DNA of 64,000 nucleotides from Gloeocapsopsis dulcis (GTDB lineage Bacteria; Cyanobacteriota; Cyanobacteriia; Cyanobacteriales; Chroococcidiopsidaceae): NCBI RefSeq assembly GCF_032163395.1, contig NZ_CP119970.1, positions 1 to 64,000 of the forward strand, read 5' to 3'. Shown piece by piece: positions 17,562 to 26,014 of this stretch (position 1 is its first letter; each line of letters starts with the position of its first letter). The notes under the pieces were generated by a model. It saw only the letters and a program-made list of their open reading frames with translations, ran no database searches and was not told where the DNA came from. The position numbers and the translations under genes were made by a program.

Positions 17562-18393
17562 GGTTGTGTTGCAAAAATCAGGGAAGGTGATAAGCTGAGA
17601 AGCTCGTGGTCTGATCTGAGTTCTCTGCATGTCCAAGTCGAACCCCTTCAAATGGCGTCACTACGAACCTGAAATCATCCTACTGTGCATGCGCTGGTAT
17701 CTCACCTACCCGTTATCCTATCGGCAAGTAGCAGAGATGGTGAATGAGCGAGGATTGGATGTGCACCATACAACCATTTTTCGATGGCTACAGCGTTATG
17801 CACCAGAACTAGACAAGCGATGCCGACCACATCTGCGCCCCACCAACGACTCGTGGCGAGTAGACGAAACGTATATTGAAGTTAAAGGTGAGTGGAAGTA
17901 TTTGTATAGAACTGTAGATTCTTAGGGTAATACCCTGGATTTTTTACTAACAGCTCATCGGGATGGTCAAGCCGCCAAACACTTTTTGCGTAAAGCCTTG
18001 AAGGCTGCTCATACTCAAGAACCACGGGTGATTAATGTCGATAAAAATGCAGCTTATCCCAAGGCAATTGATGAACTCAAAGACAAAGAAGAATTGTCCA
18101 AGGGAGTGGAACTACGACAGAATAAGTATCTGAATCATCGAATTGAACAAGACCATAGATTTCTTAAAAGGTTAGTCAAACCTGGCATGGGATTTGGCTC
18201 ATTCAACACGGCAAGGCGAACACTAAAAGGATACGAGATTTTGAATATGTTGAGAAAGGGACAAGTGAAAAAAGTAGAAAAAGGAGCCGTTACTGAACGG
18301 GTGAATTTCATCGCTGAAATCTCTGGAGTGGCTGCATAACCAATTCCAATTCCTTGGAGTTTTCTGTCCTCAACAACTTTTTGCAACACAACC
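17562..18393 (+). mobile_element. IS6-family element (GGTTGTGTTGCAAAAA ends)
   Basis: Ends GGTTGTGTTGCAAAAA (17562) and TTTTTGCAACACAACC (to 18393) are perfect inverted repeats. Length is 832 bp, normal for the family. No 8-bp duplication is visible, as for the other IS6 copies here. Confidence 0.85.
17629..18339 (+). pseudogene. IS6-family transposase with one amber codon
   Basis: The frame reads MSKSNPFKWRHYEPEIILLC, has the HTH (YPLSYRQVAEMV), WRVDETYIEVKGEWKYLYR (first Asp), then TAG at 17923-17925 where relatives read DS-x-GNTLDFLL, and resumes in the same frame to NVDKNAAYPKAID (second Asp) and HRIEQDHRFLKRLVKPGMGF (Glu). Apart from that single stop it is complete at about 236 residues, so the inactivation is recent. 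Confidence 0.85.
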
Positions 18394-18550
18394 CTGCGGA
18401 CATTTCATATAGTTCAACTGAATTTTGCTGGCTCTCTTTTTCTAGCAAATCCACTGCTTATTCAGCAACACCACTTGGCTAGCATCCAGTTGGCCTGTGC
18501 CCAGTTTTGGTACCGCAAATGTTACTAACTTGAAGTTTTGAGATAGATAG

Positions 18551-18901
18551 TTAGCTTTCAACTATCACCTCAAAACCGCCGAAGATCATGCGCTTGCCAT
18601 CAAAGGGCATCTCCTCAGTTGGTTGCATGCGCGGATCGGCCATTGCCTTCTGATTTCCCTCATCCCGCGCTTCGCGGGATGACCAAATGATCCAGGAAAA
18701 AACCACGGTTTCGTTCTCCTCACATTTAACCGCCATTGGGAAAGAGGTCAGCTTGCCGTCAGGCACATCATCACCCCAACATTCAACCACTTTGAGCGCG
18801 CCATACTCCTTAAACACAACGGCTGCATCCTCAGCTATTTTTTGATAAGTTGCACGCTGGGCAGTGGGTACTGCTAGCACAAATGCATCGACATAAGTCA
18901 T
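18551..18901 (-). CDS. DUF1428 family protein
   Basis: A 116-residue protein beginning MTYVDAFVLAVPTAQRATYQ, with GALKVVECWGDDVPDGKLTS and WIIWSSREARDEGNQKAMAD, the conserved blocks of DUF1428. These are small ferredoxin-like-fold proteins of unknown role, often encoded with YCII/DGPF proteins and ECF sigma factors. An AGGAGAG ribosome site precedes the ATG. It is the last gene of the ECF operon running leftward from 22.2 kb, separated from its neighbour by the SnoaL pseudogene. Membership of the sigma factor's regulon is an inference from order and strand. Confidence 0.85.
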   Translation of the reverse strand: MTYVDAFVLAVPTAQRATYQKIAEDAAVVFKEYGALKVVECWGDDVPDGKLTSFPMAVKCEENETVVFSWIIWSSREARDEGNQKAMADPRMQPTEEMPFDGKRMIFGGFEVIVES

Positions 18902-18959
18902 GAGAATTCTCTCCTAAATTGACGATTGATTGGTTGTTTTAAGGCTCAGGTATCGAGCT

Positions 18960-19398
18960 TTATGGCTTGAGATCAGTGGCTGCTTTGAAGCTGCCGTCCA
19001 TATGCATAGGCACCGATTCGTGTATGTGCGCGATCGCCCACTGCGTTGATCTTCTGGAAACAAAGAGTCTCGCAGAACCAAACGTCGGTATGCCCACCAT
19101 CCGTTCTTAATCCAGTCAATTGGTTCAAACTATGGCTATAGGCAACGTTATCGCCAATAGAGATCGTAAGATCGCCAATTTCGTAGCCAATTTGACCGCT
19201 CTACGTTGCGAACCAGCCTGTTAGCTCCTCCTTAAGAGGCGACTGTTGGAGTGGTGTTGCGAGGAAATAACCGATGGAGTCCTGGGTGAAATTGGGTAAC
19301 ACCCCCTGCACATTTTTGTTACGGATGGCGTTTGCTCGCGCGTCTATGATCTCTCGAATCAGGACTTCATCTTGTGTTTTGGCAGTTGTGGTTGTCAT
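18960..19398 (-). pseudogene. SnoaL/NTF2-like protein gene, inactivated
   Basis: It starts MTTTTAKTQDEVLIREIIDA with an AGGAG site and keeps the SnoaL-like pattern (ARANAIRNKNVQGVL, SIGYFLATPLQQ). Codon 66 is TAG (19201-19203) after LTGWFAT, and the same frame continues SGQIGYEIGDLTISIGDNVA. A second lesion, a frameshift near 19045, moves the C-terminus (HIHESVPMHMDGSFKAATDL) to another frame ending at 18960. Two independent lesions indicate true decay. The family covers small polyketide-cyclase or ketosteroid-isomerase-like folds. Confidence 0.8.
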
Positions 19399-19474
19399 CG
19401 TAGTTTCTCCTAAGTGATTTTTTAGAGGGTAGATAGAAAAGAGTTCCTTGCGATGTGCGATCGCCGTCCTGATC

Positions 19475-19906
19475 TCACGAATTCTGTAACTTCTCAGCCG
19501 CCGCTTGAACCCGAGCTTCTTGCGCTCTCAGTTCCGGCGTAAATTCTTCACCAAAATCATCTGCTGCAAAAACAGGACGGATTTCAAACTCGAAGTCTCC
19601 GGTCATGGGGTTGGGAAAGCGTTTCATCCAGGCGATCGCTTCTTCCATTGATTCCACTTGCCAAAGCCAGAAGCCTGCAATCAATTCTTTGGTTTCTGTA
19701 AAGGGTCCATCGGTGACACTGCGATTTGTGCCGGAAAACTTCACCCGCACGCCCTTGGAGCTGGGATGCAGTCCTTCAGCCGCCAGCATAATTCCAGCTT
19801 TGACTAAATCTTCATTGTATTGTCCCAGTTCGGTCAGATGTTGTTGGCTGGGCATTACCCCTGCTTCATAGTCCTGAGTTGCTTTGACGATAACCATTAC
19901 TTTCAT
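19475..19906 (-). CDS. YCII/DGPF-domain protein
   Basis: A 143-residue protein. It has an N-terminal MKVMVIVKATQDYEAGVMPS strand-helix, the family signature VTDGPFTETKELIAGFW at about residues 68-85 (DGPF motif), and a C-terminal tail rich in Glu/Ala. YCII-fold proteins are small and of largely unknown function. The DGPF subgroup is the characteristic partner of ECF42-type sigma factors. The start ATG 19906 has a good AGGAG site ten bases upstream, and a longer frame to 19969 lacks one. It is the third protein-coding member of the operon after the sigma gene and is probably under its control. Confidence 0.85.
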   Translation of the reverse strand: MKVMVIVKATQDYEAGVMPSQQHLTELGQYNEDLVKAGIMLAAEGLHPSSKGVRVKFSGTNRSVTDGPFTETKELIAGFWLWQVESMEEAIAWMKRFPNPMTGDFEFEIRPVFAADDFGEEFTPELRAQEARVQAAAEKLQNS

Positions 19907-19969
19907 TGTGGATACTCCTGAGATTAATTTCTGAGTTGGTTTCCTGCGGATTTTTGAGCCTGCGCGCAT

Positions 19970-20467
19970 CTATTCAGCAGATGCCTGTAGGAGTTCACTG
20001 ATGTCGATCTTCTTCATTTGCAGCATGGCTGTCATGGTGCGTTGAGACTTTGTGGTATCAGCATCATTGAGCATTTCTAGCAGAATATTGGGGATAATTT
20101 GCCAGGAAACGCCGTATCGATCCTTGAGCCAACCGCACTGCTGCGCGGTTTTATCACCACCCGCAGAGAGTTTCTCCCAGTAGTTGTCTACTTCTTCTTG
20201 GGTCTGGCAAATGACTTGAAACGAAATAGCTTCGTTGAACTTGAACGCTGGTCCGCCGTTGAGGGCTATAAACGGCTGTCCATTCAGTTCAAAGGCGACG
20301 GTCATGACGGTTCCGGCGGGTTTTCCATGCATCTCATGTCCGGCTTCTCCATAGCGAGTGATGTTGACGATCTGGGAATTGCTAAAAATCGCAGTATAAA
20401 ACTCAGCAGCCTCTTCCGCTTGATCGTCAAACCATAGACAGGGGGCGATCAGTTGAATGTTTGGCAC
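19970..20467 (-). CDS. VOC-superfamily protein (PhnB-like, 3-demethylubiquinone-type)
   Basis: A 165-residue protein starting at GTG 20467, chosen because AGGAG lies nine bases upstream and because the family begins with the (M/V)PNIQLIAPCLWFDDQAEEA strand. It contains AEFYTAIF, YGEAGHEMHGKPAGTVMTVAF, ALNGGPAFKFNEAISFQV and QCGWLKDRYGVSWQIIP, all conserved in PhnB-like vicinal-oxygen-chelate proteins. Metal ligands of true glyoxalases are not all present, and the biochemical role is unknown. Stop and start codons of the neighbours lie within ten to sixty bases, supporting an operon with the sigma factor. Confidence 0.85.
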   Translation of the reverse strand: MPNIQLIAPCLWFDDQAEEAAEFYTAIFSNSQIVNITRYGEAGHEMHGKPAGTVMTVAFELNGQPFIALNGGPAFKFNEAISFQVICQTQEEVDNYWEKLSAGGDKTAQQCGWLKDRYGVSWQIIPNILLEMLNDADTTKSQRTMTAMLQMKKIDISELLQASAE

Positions 20468-20477
20468 GGTGTTTCTC

Positions 20478-20858
20478 CTATGAATTCTTAGGAAGTTTCG
20501 ATAGTTCTGATAGTTGTTCTGATAGTTCAACAACGGGACGAATTTCGACCGTGCCTTTGCGAGCAGATGGAATGCGTTCAGCGATCGCGATCGCCTCATC
20601 GAGATCCTTTGCATTAATCAGAAAGTAACCGCCCAGTTGCTCGTAGGTTTCTGCGAAAGGGCCATCGGTTAACAATCGTTTTCCATCTCGAACGCGCACA
20701 CTAGTTGCCGTTGCAACCGAGTGTAAAGGCAATGAATGGAGATACCGCCCCTCCGCTTGAAGTTGATGGGTCAATTGAGTTGATTCTGCGTAGCAATCCT
20801 CTCGCTCTTGCTCAGTCCATGCTGCTTCAGCACTGTAAATCAGTAGCATGTATTTCAT
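20478..20858 (-). CDS. YCII/DGPF-domain protein (second copy)
   Basis: A 126-residue protein starting MKYMLLIYSAEAAWTEQERE, with the DGPF signature in RLLTDGPFAETYEQLGGYFL and the KDLDEAIAIAERIPSARKGT helix typical of the family (GS-EVRPV-like end). GGAGG lies seven bases before ATG 20858. It directly follows the sigma factor gene and precedes the PhnB-like gene by ten bases. Role as for the other DGPF protein: unknown, and probably the sigma factor's main target. Confidence 0.87.
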   Translation of the reverse strand: MKYMLLIYSAEAAWTEQEREDCYAESTQLTHQLQAEGRYLHSLPLHSVATATSVRVRDGKRLLTDGPFAETYEQLGGYFLINAKDLDEAIAIAERIPSARKGTVEIRPVVELSEQLSELSKLPKNS

Positions 20859-20950
20859 GGTTTTCCTCCGGCTGTTTCGTGCTGTTATCCAATAGTCGAA
20901 CGGTAAAGCCAAAGATCGACATCGGCACAAAACTTTTTTCAACTTTTTTT

Positions 20951-22210
20951 TCAGTCCAGTTCTTGTAGCCGTTTTTCTAGAAATCGCCGCTCTGGTTCCT
21001 GCCGTGCGATCGCCAGAGCAAGTTGATATGCTGCCCTCGCCTCATCCTTTCTGCCCAACCGTCTGCACAGATCCGCGCGTGCCGCATGAGCCAAAAAATA
21101 ATTAGATAAATTCCCCTGTGCCAAAATATCGTCAATCCGTTGTAATCCTGCCAGTGCGCCATCCCGCATTGCTATCGCCACCGCTCGATTTAATTCAATC
21201 ACTGGAGAAGATTCTACCCGCACCAACACATCATATAAAGCCACAATTTGTGCCCAGTTTGTATCCACTGCACTCGCCGCTTCAGCATGGACGGCGGCGA
21301 TCGCCGCTTGAATCGTATACACTCCAACTTGTTGGGAGAGTAGCGCCCGTTCCACCAGCATTTTTCCCTCTGCAATTTGTGCTTGATTCCACAGGGAATG
21401 ATCCTGATCTTCTAATAGGATTAGATCGCCGTCTGGGGACGATCTCGCCCTCCGTCGAGACTCTTGCAACAACATCAGTGCCAACAATCCTATCACTTCT
21501 GGATCGGGCAATAGAGCCAACAATAAACGCCCTAAGCGAATGGCTTCTCCTGAGAGATCAGCCCGCGTCAAGGATGCACCGGATGAGGCAGAATATCCTT
21601 CGTTGAACACCAGATAAATCACTGACAAAACTACGTCTAACCGTTCAGGGAGAGCCGCGATCACCGGCACTTCGTAGGGAATCCGTGCATCTCTAATCTT
21701 GGCTTTACCTCGAACGATGCGTTGGGCGATCGTCGTGGGTGCTGTCAAGAATGCGCTGGCGATTTCCTCGGTTTTCAGACCACAAATTTCTCGCAGGGTT
21801 AAGGCAATTTGTGTGCTCGGTGCTAGGGCAGGGTGACAGCAGGTGAAGATTAAGCGGAGGCGATCATCTTCTAATTCCGTATCTGCGATCGCATTTAGTG
21901 GATCAATTTCTCCATCCGATTGTTGAGCAAGCTCGGCGACAGACGTGTTGAAGCGAGTACGACGACGAATCGTATCAATGGCTTTGAATCGTCCTGTGGA
22001 GACGAGCCAAGCGCGAGGATTGGCGGGAATACCTTGCCGCGTCCACTGCTCGACTGCTGCGGCAAATGCTTCGTGCAACGCTTCTTCAGCTAGATCGAAA
22101 TCCCCTAGTAACCGAATTAGGGTGGCAAAGACGCACCGGGATTCAGTGCGATAGAGGCGAGCGACAACTTCGCCAACAGGTAGAGTCATGCGTTCATCCA
22201 TAACGGACAT
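20951..22210 (-). CDS. ECF RNA polymerase sigma factor, ECF42-like with long C-terminal extension
   Basis: About 419 residues. The N-terminus holds sigma region 2 ([56 protein letters not shown]) and region 4 ([42 protein letters not shown]). The C-terminal 220 residues are the helical DUF6596/TPR-like extension ([20 protein letters not shown] ... [10 protein letters not shown] ... [15 protein letters not shown]-like). This architecture plus adjacent DGPF genes identifies the ECF42 group, whose extension replaces an anti-sigma factor. It heads the operon of DGPF, PhnB-like, DGPF, SnoaL and DUF1428 genes. The start is uncertain: ATG 22210 or 22201, neither with a clear ribosome site. Confidence 0.87.
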   Translation of the reverse strand: MSVMDERMTLPVGEVVARLYRTESRCVFATLIRLLGDFDLAEEALHEAFAAAVEQWTRQGIPANPRAWLVSTGRFKAIDTIRRRTRFNTSVAELAQQSDGEIDPLNAIADTELEDDRLRLIFTCCHPALAPSTQIALTLREICGLKTEEIASAFLTAPTTIAQRIVRGKAKIRDARIPYEVPVIAALPERLDVVLSVIYLVFNEGYSASSGASLTRADLSGEAIRLGRLLLALLPDPEVIGLLALMLLQESRRRARSSPDGDLILLEDQDHSLWNQAQIAEGKMLVERALLSQQVGVYTIQAAIAAVHAEAASAVDTNWAQIVALYDVLVRVESSPVIELNRAVAIAMRDGALAGLQRIDDILAQGNLSNYFLAHAARADLCRRLGRKDEARAAYQLALAIARQEPERRFLEKRLQELD

Positions 22211-22480
22211 TGCCAACGGGCGATCGCATTCATCTTAATCGATTGAAAGCGCAAAGATAAAAGTTATTGCTGAAAAAATTTTAGTTGAGGATGACAGCAA
22301 TTTGATACATCTAGAACTCGATTCTATCGTTCGGGATGGGTAAGCTATTCTCATTCATATTTTTCTCCGACCGTAACTTGACAATACCGGGTTAGTGTAT
22401 CTGCATAAGGGAAAGGAGACTGTTTATTCAGGACAGTAGTGCCTATTGCAGCTTGCGTCAATTTAATTTGACAAACCTAT
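22211..22480. other. Intergenic region with a solitary IS6 end
   Basis: This holds the promoter region of the sigma factor operon and, at 22374-22388, an isolated TAACTTGACAATACC identical to the right end of the IS6 element at 5302. No transposase remains next to it. No gene is seen. Confidence 0.5.
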
Positions 22481-22560
22481 TCAACTAACCAAACCATCAC
22501 TAGGCATAATGACAGGAATTAGCTGATTTCTCTCTTTGCGATAGATGTTGAAATCACTAG

Positions 22561-23459
22561 ACCTCTTGCGTGAATCAAGATGGGAGAGCAAGTTCAAAAT
22601 TGACAATCGCAGCAATTAAGTTGAAGCGTAAGCCAAAACGCCGTCTTCGGTTGCGGTAGCGCTCTGCTAGAATACGGAAAATCTTTAATCTGCGGTTGAT
22701 GTGTTCGGCTACCACCCGCAATCGCGCCAATAAACAGTTGTGTTGTCGCTCAGATGAGTTAAGCTTTGTCTTAGGTGGCTTCTTGGTCGGGGTACAACTA
22801 CTCTTATGCAGCTTAGCAATGCCTTGATAGCCTTTGTCAGCTAAGCATAACTGCTCTGGCATCATGGGGAGCTGATGCAGCTTGAATAAGCGAAAATCAT
22901 GGACTCGTCCTTTGCCAAATGCAGTACAAATAATCTGCCCAGTTGTCTGATCCACCACTAATTGCGCTTTAAGGGTATGTCGTTTTTTCTTGCCACTATA
23001 GTAGGCTCGCTGTTTTTTTTTGGTCGCTCAATTGGGCTTTCAGTGACATCGATGACCAGTACGCTCCAGCTATAAGCATTCTGGTCAAGCTGCTTTTTCC
23101 CTGGCAAACGAAACTTGCGAGAATCGATTAGCAGTGTTTCAACCTTTTGAATTAACCGACATCCGGCTGATTCGCTTAGTCCCCAACTGGTGGCAATGTG
23201 GAACTGAGTGCGATATTCTCGCCAGTATTCAAGCACCAGCAATAGTTGGTCTTCAACACTGAGTTGGCACTGTCCACCTCGTTTTCCCCTACGGTCGAGA
23301 GCGGGGCGTAGCACCTCCACCATTTGGTCAAAGGTCTCACGATGAACTCCACATCTACGTTTGAAGGCACTTGGTTTGAGGTGTTTGAGTTGCTCGTAGG
23401 TCATGGCTGTTTCCTTCTTGACCTACTTGTGCCACCTTCCAGCTATTCACGCAAGAGGT
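22561..23459 (-). mobile_element. IS5-type element inserted in the vapC gene
   Basis: Ends ACCTCTTGCGTGAAT (22561-22575) and ATTCACGCAAGAGGT (23445-23459) are perfect inverted repeats; a few adjoining bases may also belong. Direct TAG or TAGT copies from the vapC gene flank it. It carries one transposase gene in two overlapping frames. Confidence 0.88.
22575..23404 (-). CDS. IS5-family transposase, two frames joined at an A9 slippery run
   Basis: The first frame (23404-22958) starts MTYEQLKHLKPSAFKRRCGV with a helix-turn-helix region (HIATSWGLSESAGCRLIQKV) and reaches VIDVTESPIERPKK (first Asp). There a run of nine A residues (complement at about 23013-23021) allows a -1 shift into the frame RAYYSGKKKRHTLKAQLVVD, which continues through LCLADKGYQGI (second Asp) and VVAEHINRRLKIFRILAERY (Glu). 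IS427/IS1031-type IS5 relatives are known to use such frameshifting, so this copy may be fully functional. That is consistent with its clean ends. An alternative is a single-base loss in the run. Confidence 0.75.
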
Positions 23460-23817
23460 TTACTATCTATCGTCAGCAAATAACTTGACCCATATTGTTC
23501 AGCCATCCGCACCATACAAGCATCAGCCAACGACATCGGTACAGACTGATAACAGTTCAACAATTCCCCCACACGATCCACTTCTTCCACCAAGCGAAAT
23601 GGAATTTGGATTATGCCTTGCTCTATTAAAGACATCACGGCTTTCTGACCGCCATAAACACTTCTTAATAAAAAGCTTGCTTCTGTAATGACCGGTTCAC
23701 AGGTGAGCAAGGGCGGCTCAATCTGCTCCCATTCTGTTTTGACCCATTGGTGAAAGCGATCTCGTCGATTGACTAAAGCAACCAAAGGACCCGTATCTAA
23801 TAAAACTTGCGGCCTCA

Positions 23818-24078
23818 CTACTCCCCAAATCCTTGCATATACTCTGGGTTAGTAGACAGATCCTCTGGTCCCTCCACGCAGCCTACCAAGTCACCCGCCG
23901 CCTCTAAAGCTGATATTCCTGGTTGCCAATTGCTGCTAGCTTTGCCCTGCTGGTTGACCTTGGCTTGCAAAAACTCGATGAAATCCAGTACCTCAAGCTG
24001 TTTTTCTTGGGGAAGCATTTTTAGTTTAGCAATGCCTTCAGATAGCTGCGCTGATACTAATGGCTCAGAATTCATCAT
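23818..24078 (-). CDS. Antitoxin of the VapC-like toxin (DUF2281-like)
   Basis: An 86-residue protein beginning at ATG 24078 (MMNSEPLVSAQLSEGIAKLK), with a GGAGCAAG site just upstream. It contains LPQEKQLEVLDFIEFLQAKV, the amphipathic helix typical of DUF2281-type antitoxins, and an acidic toxin-binding tail (EDLSTNPEYMQGFGE). Its stop codon overlaps the GTG of the PIN toxin gene by one base, the usual coupling. Since the toxin gene is now interrupted, this antitoxin is probably an orphan. A further ATG at 24114 would add twelve residues but has no ribosome site. Confidence 0.75.
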   Translation of the reverse strand: MMNSEPLVSAQLSEGIAKLKMLPQEKQLEVLDFIEFLQAKVNQQGKASSNWQPGISALEAAGDLVGCVEGPEDLSTNPEYMQGFGE

Positions 24079-24114
24079 CTTGCTCCGAATAATAATTTCT
24101 CTATTAATAGTCAT

Positions 24115-24417
24115 AATTGAGCAATAATTACTGCATTAATTGTAGAAATTTTGATGTCTGAGATCGTATCCAAAATATCTTGTAAAAATTATGAAAGCTG
24201 CCGTATGGTTATCCCAGTAAGTGACCGCACTAAAGAATGATTCATAAAATTCAGCTTCTGCCGTTTTTCGATTGTAAGCGGATATCTCAAATACCACCGC
24301 ACACACAGCCGGATGATTTGTGGTTAATAATGTCGCGACTTAAACGGGGTTTTGGGATTCATCAGGTGCAGACGGGTAGATTTTCTTTAGTGGAATTATT
24401 TCAACCTACCACTTTTT
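24115..24417 (+). other. Short region with an unidentified truncated frame
   Basis: After about 120 AT-rich bases, a frame from 24237 encodes MIHKIQLLPFFDCKRISQIP and LIMSRLKRGFGIHQVQTGRF, ending in IS sequence at 24418. It looks like a gene fragment truncated by the insertion. I do not recognise it. Confidence 0.3.
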
Positions 24418-24825
24418 GCAACACAACCTGCCAGTAGTAGCAATCACCACTGCTGCCAATGGTGATGAACGGCAGCAAGTCCTGCCCATGCTGGCATCCG
24501 GCTGGCAAATGGTAAACCAGGCAATCCTAAGCGTCGCCCTAAAACTCTTGTTGCTGACAAAGGATACGATGCCAAATGGCTACGTCACAAACTTCGTACT
24601 AAGGGTATCCGACCGCAGATCAAAAAACAGCACTTGAGAGGTAAACAGCCTAAAGGAAGACCCATTGAGGAAGTTGTACCCCGCTATCAGCAAGAGCGGT
24701 CTTTCTCTTGGTTTCAACGCAAGTATCGACGAATCGTTGTTCGATGGGAATGCCTGAAACTATGTTTTGATGCTTTCCTCCTTCTCGCCACATCCTACAT
24801 CTGGTTTCCCAAGTTAGTGGGATAG
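24418..24825 (+). mobile_element. IS remnant: IS6-type end followed by IS5-family transposase C-terminus
   Basis: TTTGCAACACAACC at about 24418-24431 is an IS6-type end. It is followed by VVAITTAANGDERQQVLPML and, in other frames, RRPKTLVADKGYDAKWLRHK (DDE Asp region) and GKQPKGRPIEEVVPRY, FQRKYRRIVVRWE (Glu region) of an IS5-family transposase. At least one frameshift lies near 24500. The N-terminal half is missing. Confidence 0.7.
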
Positions 24826-24869
24826 ACTCATGTGACGAGACTCTCACTTGGTGAGTTCCCTTCAGGGAT

Positions 24870-25196
24870 TCACACTCTACTGAGGTTAAGCCCCAGCGCG
24901 ATTATGCCCACTAACCCAATCAAGCCGACCGCTCGACGGAAGTAGTTAACCCCCTCAAAGAGTTCCTGCCATGCCCAAGTGAATAAAGCGCCGAACGCTA
25001 CTAAACCTAATGCTGTTTGGATTTTGCCACTTGGGAGCACGAATTGAAGGAAGGTCGCTGCTAACCCAACCAGAATCGGTAGATTGGGTATCTGAGCAAT
25101 AACAATCTTGCCTTCACTGTCTCGAAAGGTGCGATCAAACAATGTGGTTTCCTTTGCCTCAAGTTTCTCTAGATCGCGGTTCAATTGAGATGACAT
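24870..25196 (-). CDS. Small predicted membrane protein of unknown function
   Basis: A 108-residue protein. The N-terminal third is polar and charged (LNRDLEKLEAKETTLFDRTF). Then come two or three hydrophobic segments (LPILVGLAATFLQFVLP, ALGLVAFGALFTWAWQELF, AVGLIGLVGIIALGLNL), suggesting an inner-membrane protein with a cytoplasmic N-terminus. No enzymatic motif is visible and the neighbours on both sides are IS debris, so no function is proposed. The frame looks genuine by its composition and by the separation of polar and membrane parts. Confidence 0.6.
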   Translation of the reverse strand: MSSQLNRDLEKLEAKETTLFDRTFRDSEGKIVIAQIPNLPILVGLAATFLQFVLPSGKIQTALGLVAFGALFTWAWQELFEGVNYFRRAVGLIGLVGIIALGLNLSRV

Positions 25197-25463
25197 CTAC
25201 TTTGCCTGAAATACTACTGAAAATTAATGTTAATGCTGTCCCGCATGGCAGTGCGTATACCGAGCGTTAGATTAAATAGGCTCGTACGTAGTTTTGGGGG
25301 TTGTGTTGCAAAAACTGGTGGTAGTCTAGTAAAAGTAGCATTTGTACCTACTGCCCCTCGCCAGCGACACCCGATCGATGAACCTCGCTTCCCCCATTCA
25401 AATGCAGGGCTGATTCATTGATGGTAGAAAAATGACAATGAGAGGGTTGCTCGCTTTTTGATC
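25197..25463. other. Intergenic region with an isolated IS6 end
   Basis: GGGTTGTGTTGCAAAAAC at about 25301-25318 matches the ends of the IS6 element at 17562. No transposase follows. The rest leads into an ISAs1 transposase gene at 25464. Confidence 0.5.
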
Positions 25464-26012
25464 ATGCCGCCCACTCACTTGATTGATGCACTCAAGCAAG
25501 TCCCCGATTTTCGCACCCAGCCGCGCTACCCGTTATGGGTCGTTTTGCTGCTGGTGATTTTGGGGACGATGAACGGCGCTATCGGCTACCGAGCGCTTGA
25601 AGCATTCATCGTGCGCCATCAAGCCGAGTTGCTTGAACTGCTGAAGATGCCACACTCCCGCCTGCCCTCGGATACGACCATCCGCCGTGTGCTGACGCGA
25701 GTGGATTTTGAGCAGTTGAGGCAACTGTTCAATCAATGGGCACAGGCGAGCTGCGCGACCGAACCAGGCGAAGCGATCGCCGTTGATGGCAAAAGTATCA
25801 AAGTGAGCCTTAAGGATTACGACCAGTCCTATCAGGATTTTGTAAGTGTCGTCTCGGTATACAGTCCTCGGCAAGGCGTCGTTTTAGGGCTGCAATCGAT
25901 GCACAACCGCGCCAGCAGCGAGATTGTAACGGTGCAAACCTTGCTTGAGCAGTTGCACGTGCAACAGGTGTGTTTCAGCTTCGATGCACTCCACGCCCAA
26001 AAAAACACTTGA
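25464..26012 (+). pseudogene. ISAs1-family transposase, C-terminally truncated
   Basis: It starts MPPTHLIDALKQVPDFRTQP and includes YPLWVVLLLVILGTMNGAIG, LPSDTTIRRVLTRVDF, AIAVDGKSIKVSLKDYDQSY (first DDE Asp) and VCFSFDALHAQKNT (second Asp region), where the frame ends. Complete ISAs1 transposases are roughly twice this length, so the catalytic Glu half is missing. The break coincides with the end of the IS630 element beginning at 26015. Confidence 0.8.
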
Positions 26013-26014
26013 TA

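Larger units (their letters stand above)
22481..23818 (-). pseudogene. vapC: PIN-domain (VapC-like) toxin gene split by an IS5-type element
   Basis: The 5' part starts at GTG 23818 and encodes LLDTGPLVALVNRRDRFHQW (first PIN Asp), CEPVITEASFLLRS (Glu) and PMSLADACMVRMAEQYG (Asp), then breaks at LTIDS. The missing end, SDFNIYRKERNQLIPVIMPS, is encoded at 22481-22558, on the far side of the IS. The junctions share TAGT, and joining them restores GAT AGT GAT. Intact length would be about 140 residues. The toxin is probably inactive, because the C-terminal strand region after the DSD motif is lost. Confidence 0.88.

Noticed and set aside
12542-19398. Repeated in-frame TAG codons suggested stop-codon recoding (TAG read as sense).
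   Set aside because: Intact genes in the window, such as the helicase-associated gene and the VapC antitoxin, end at TAG, and the affected genes are transposons or already carry other lesions. Ordinary decay explains them.
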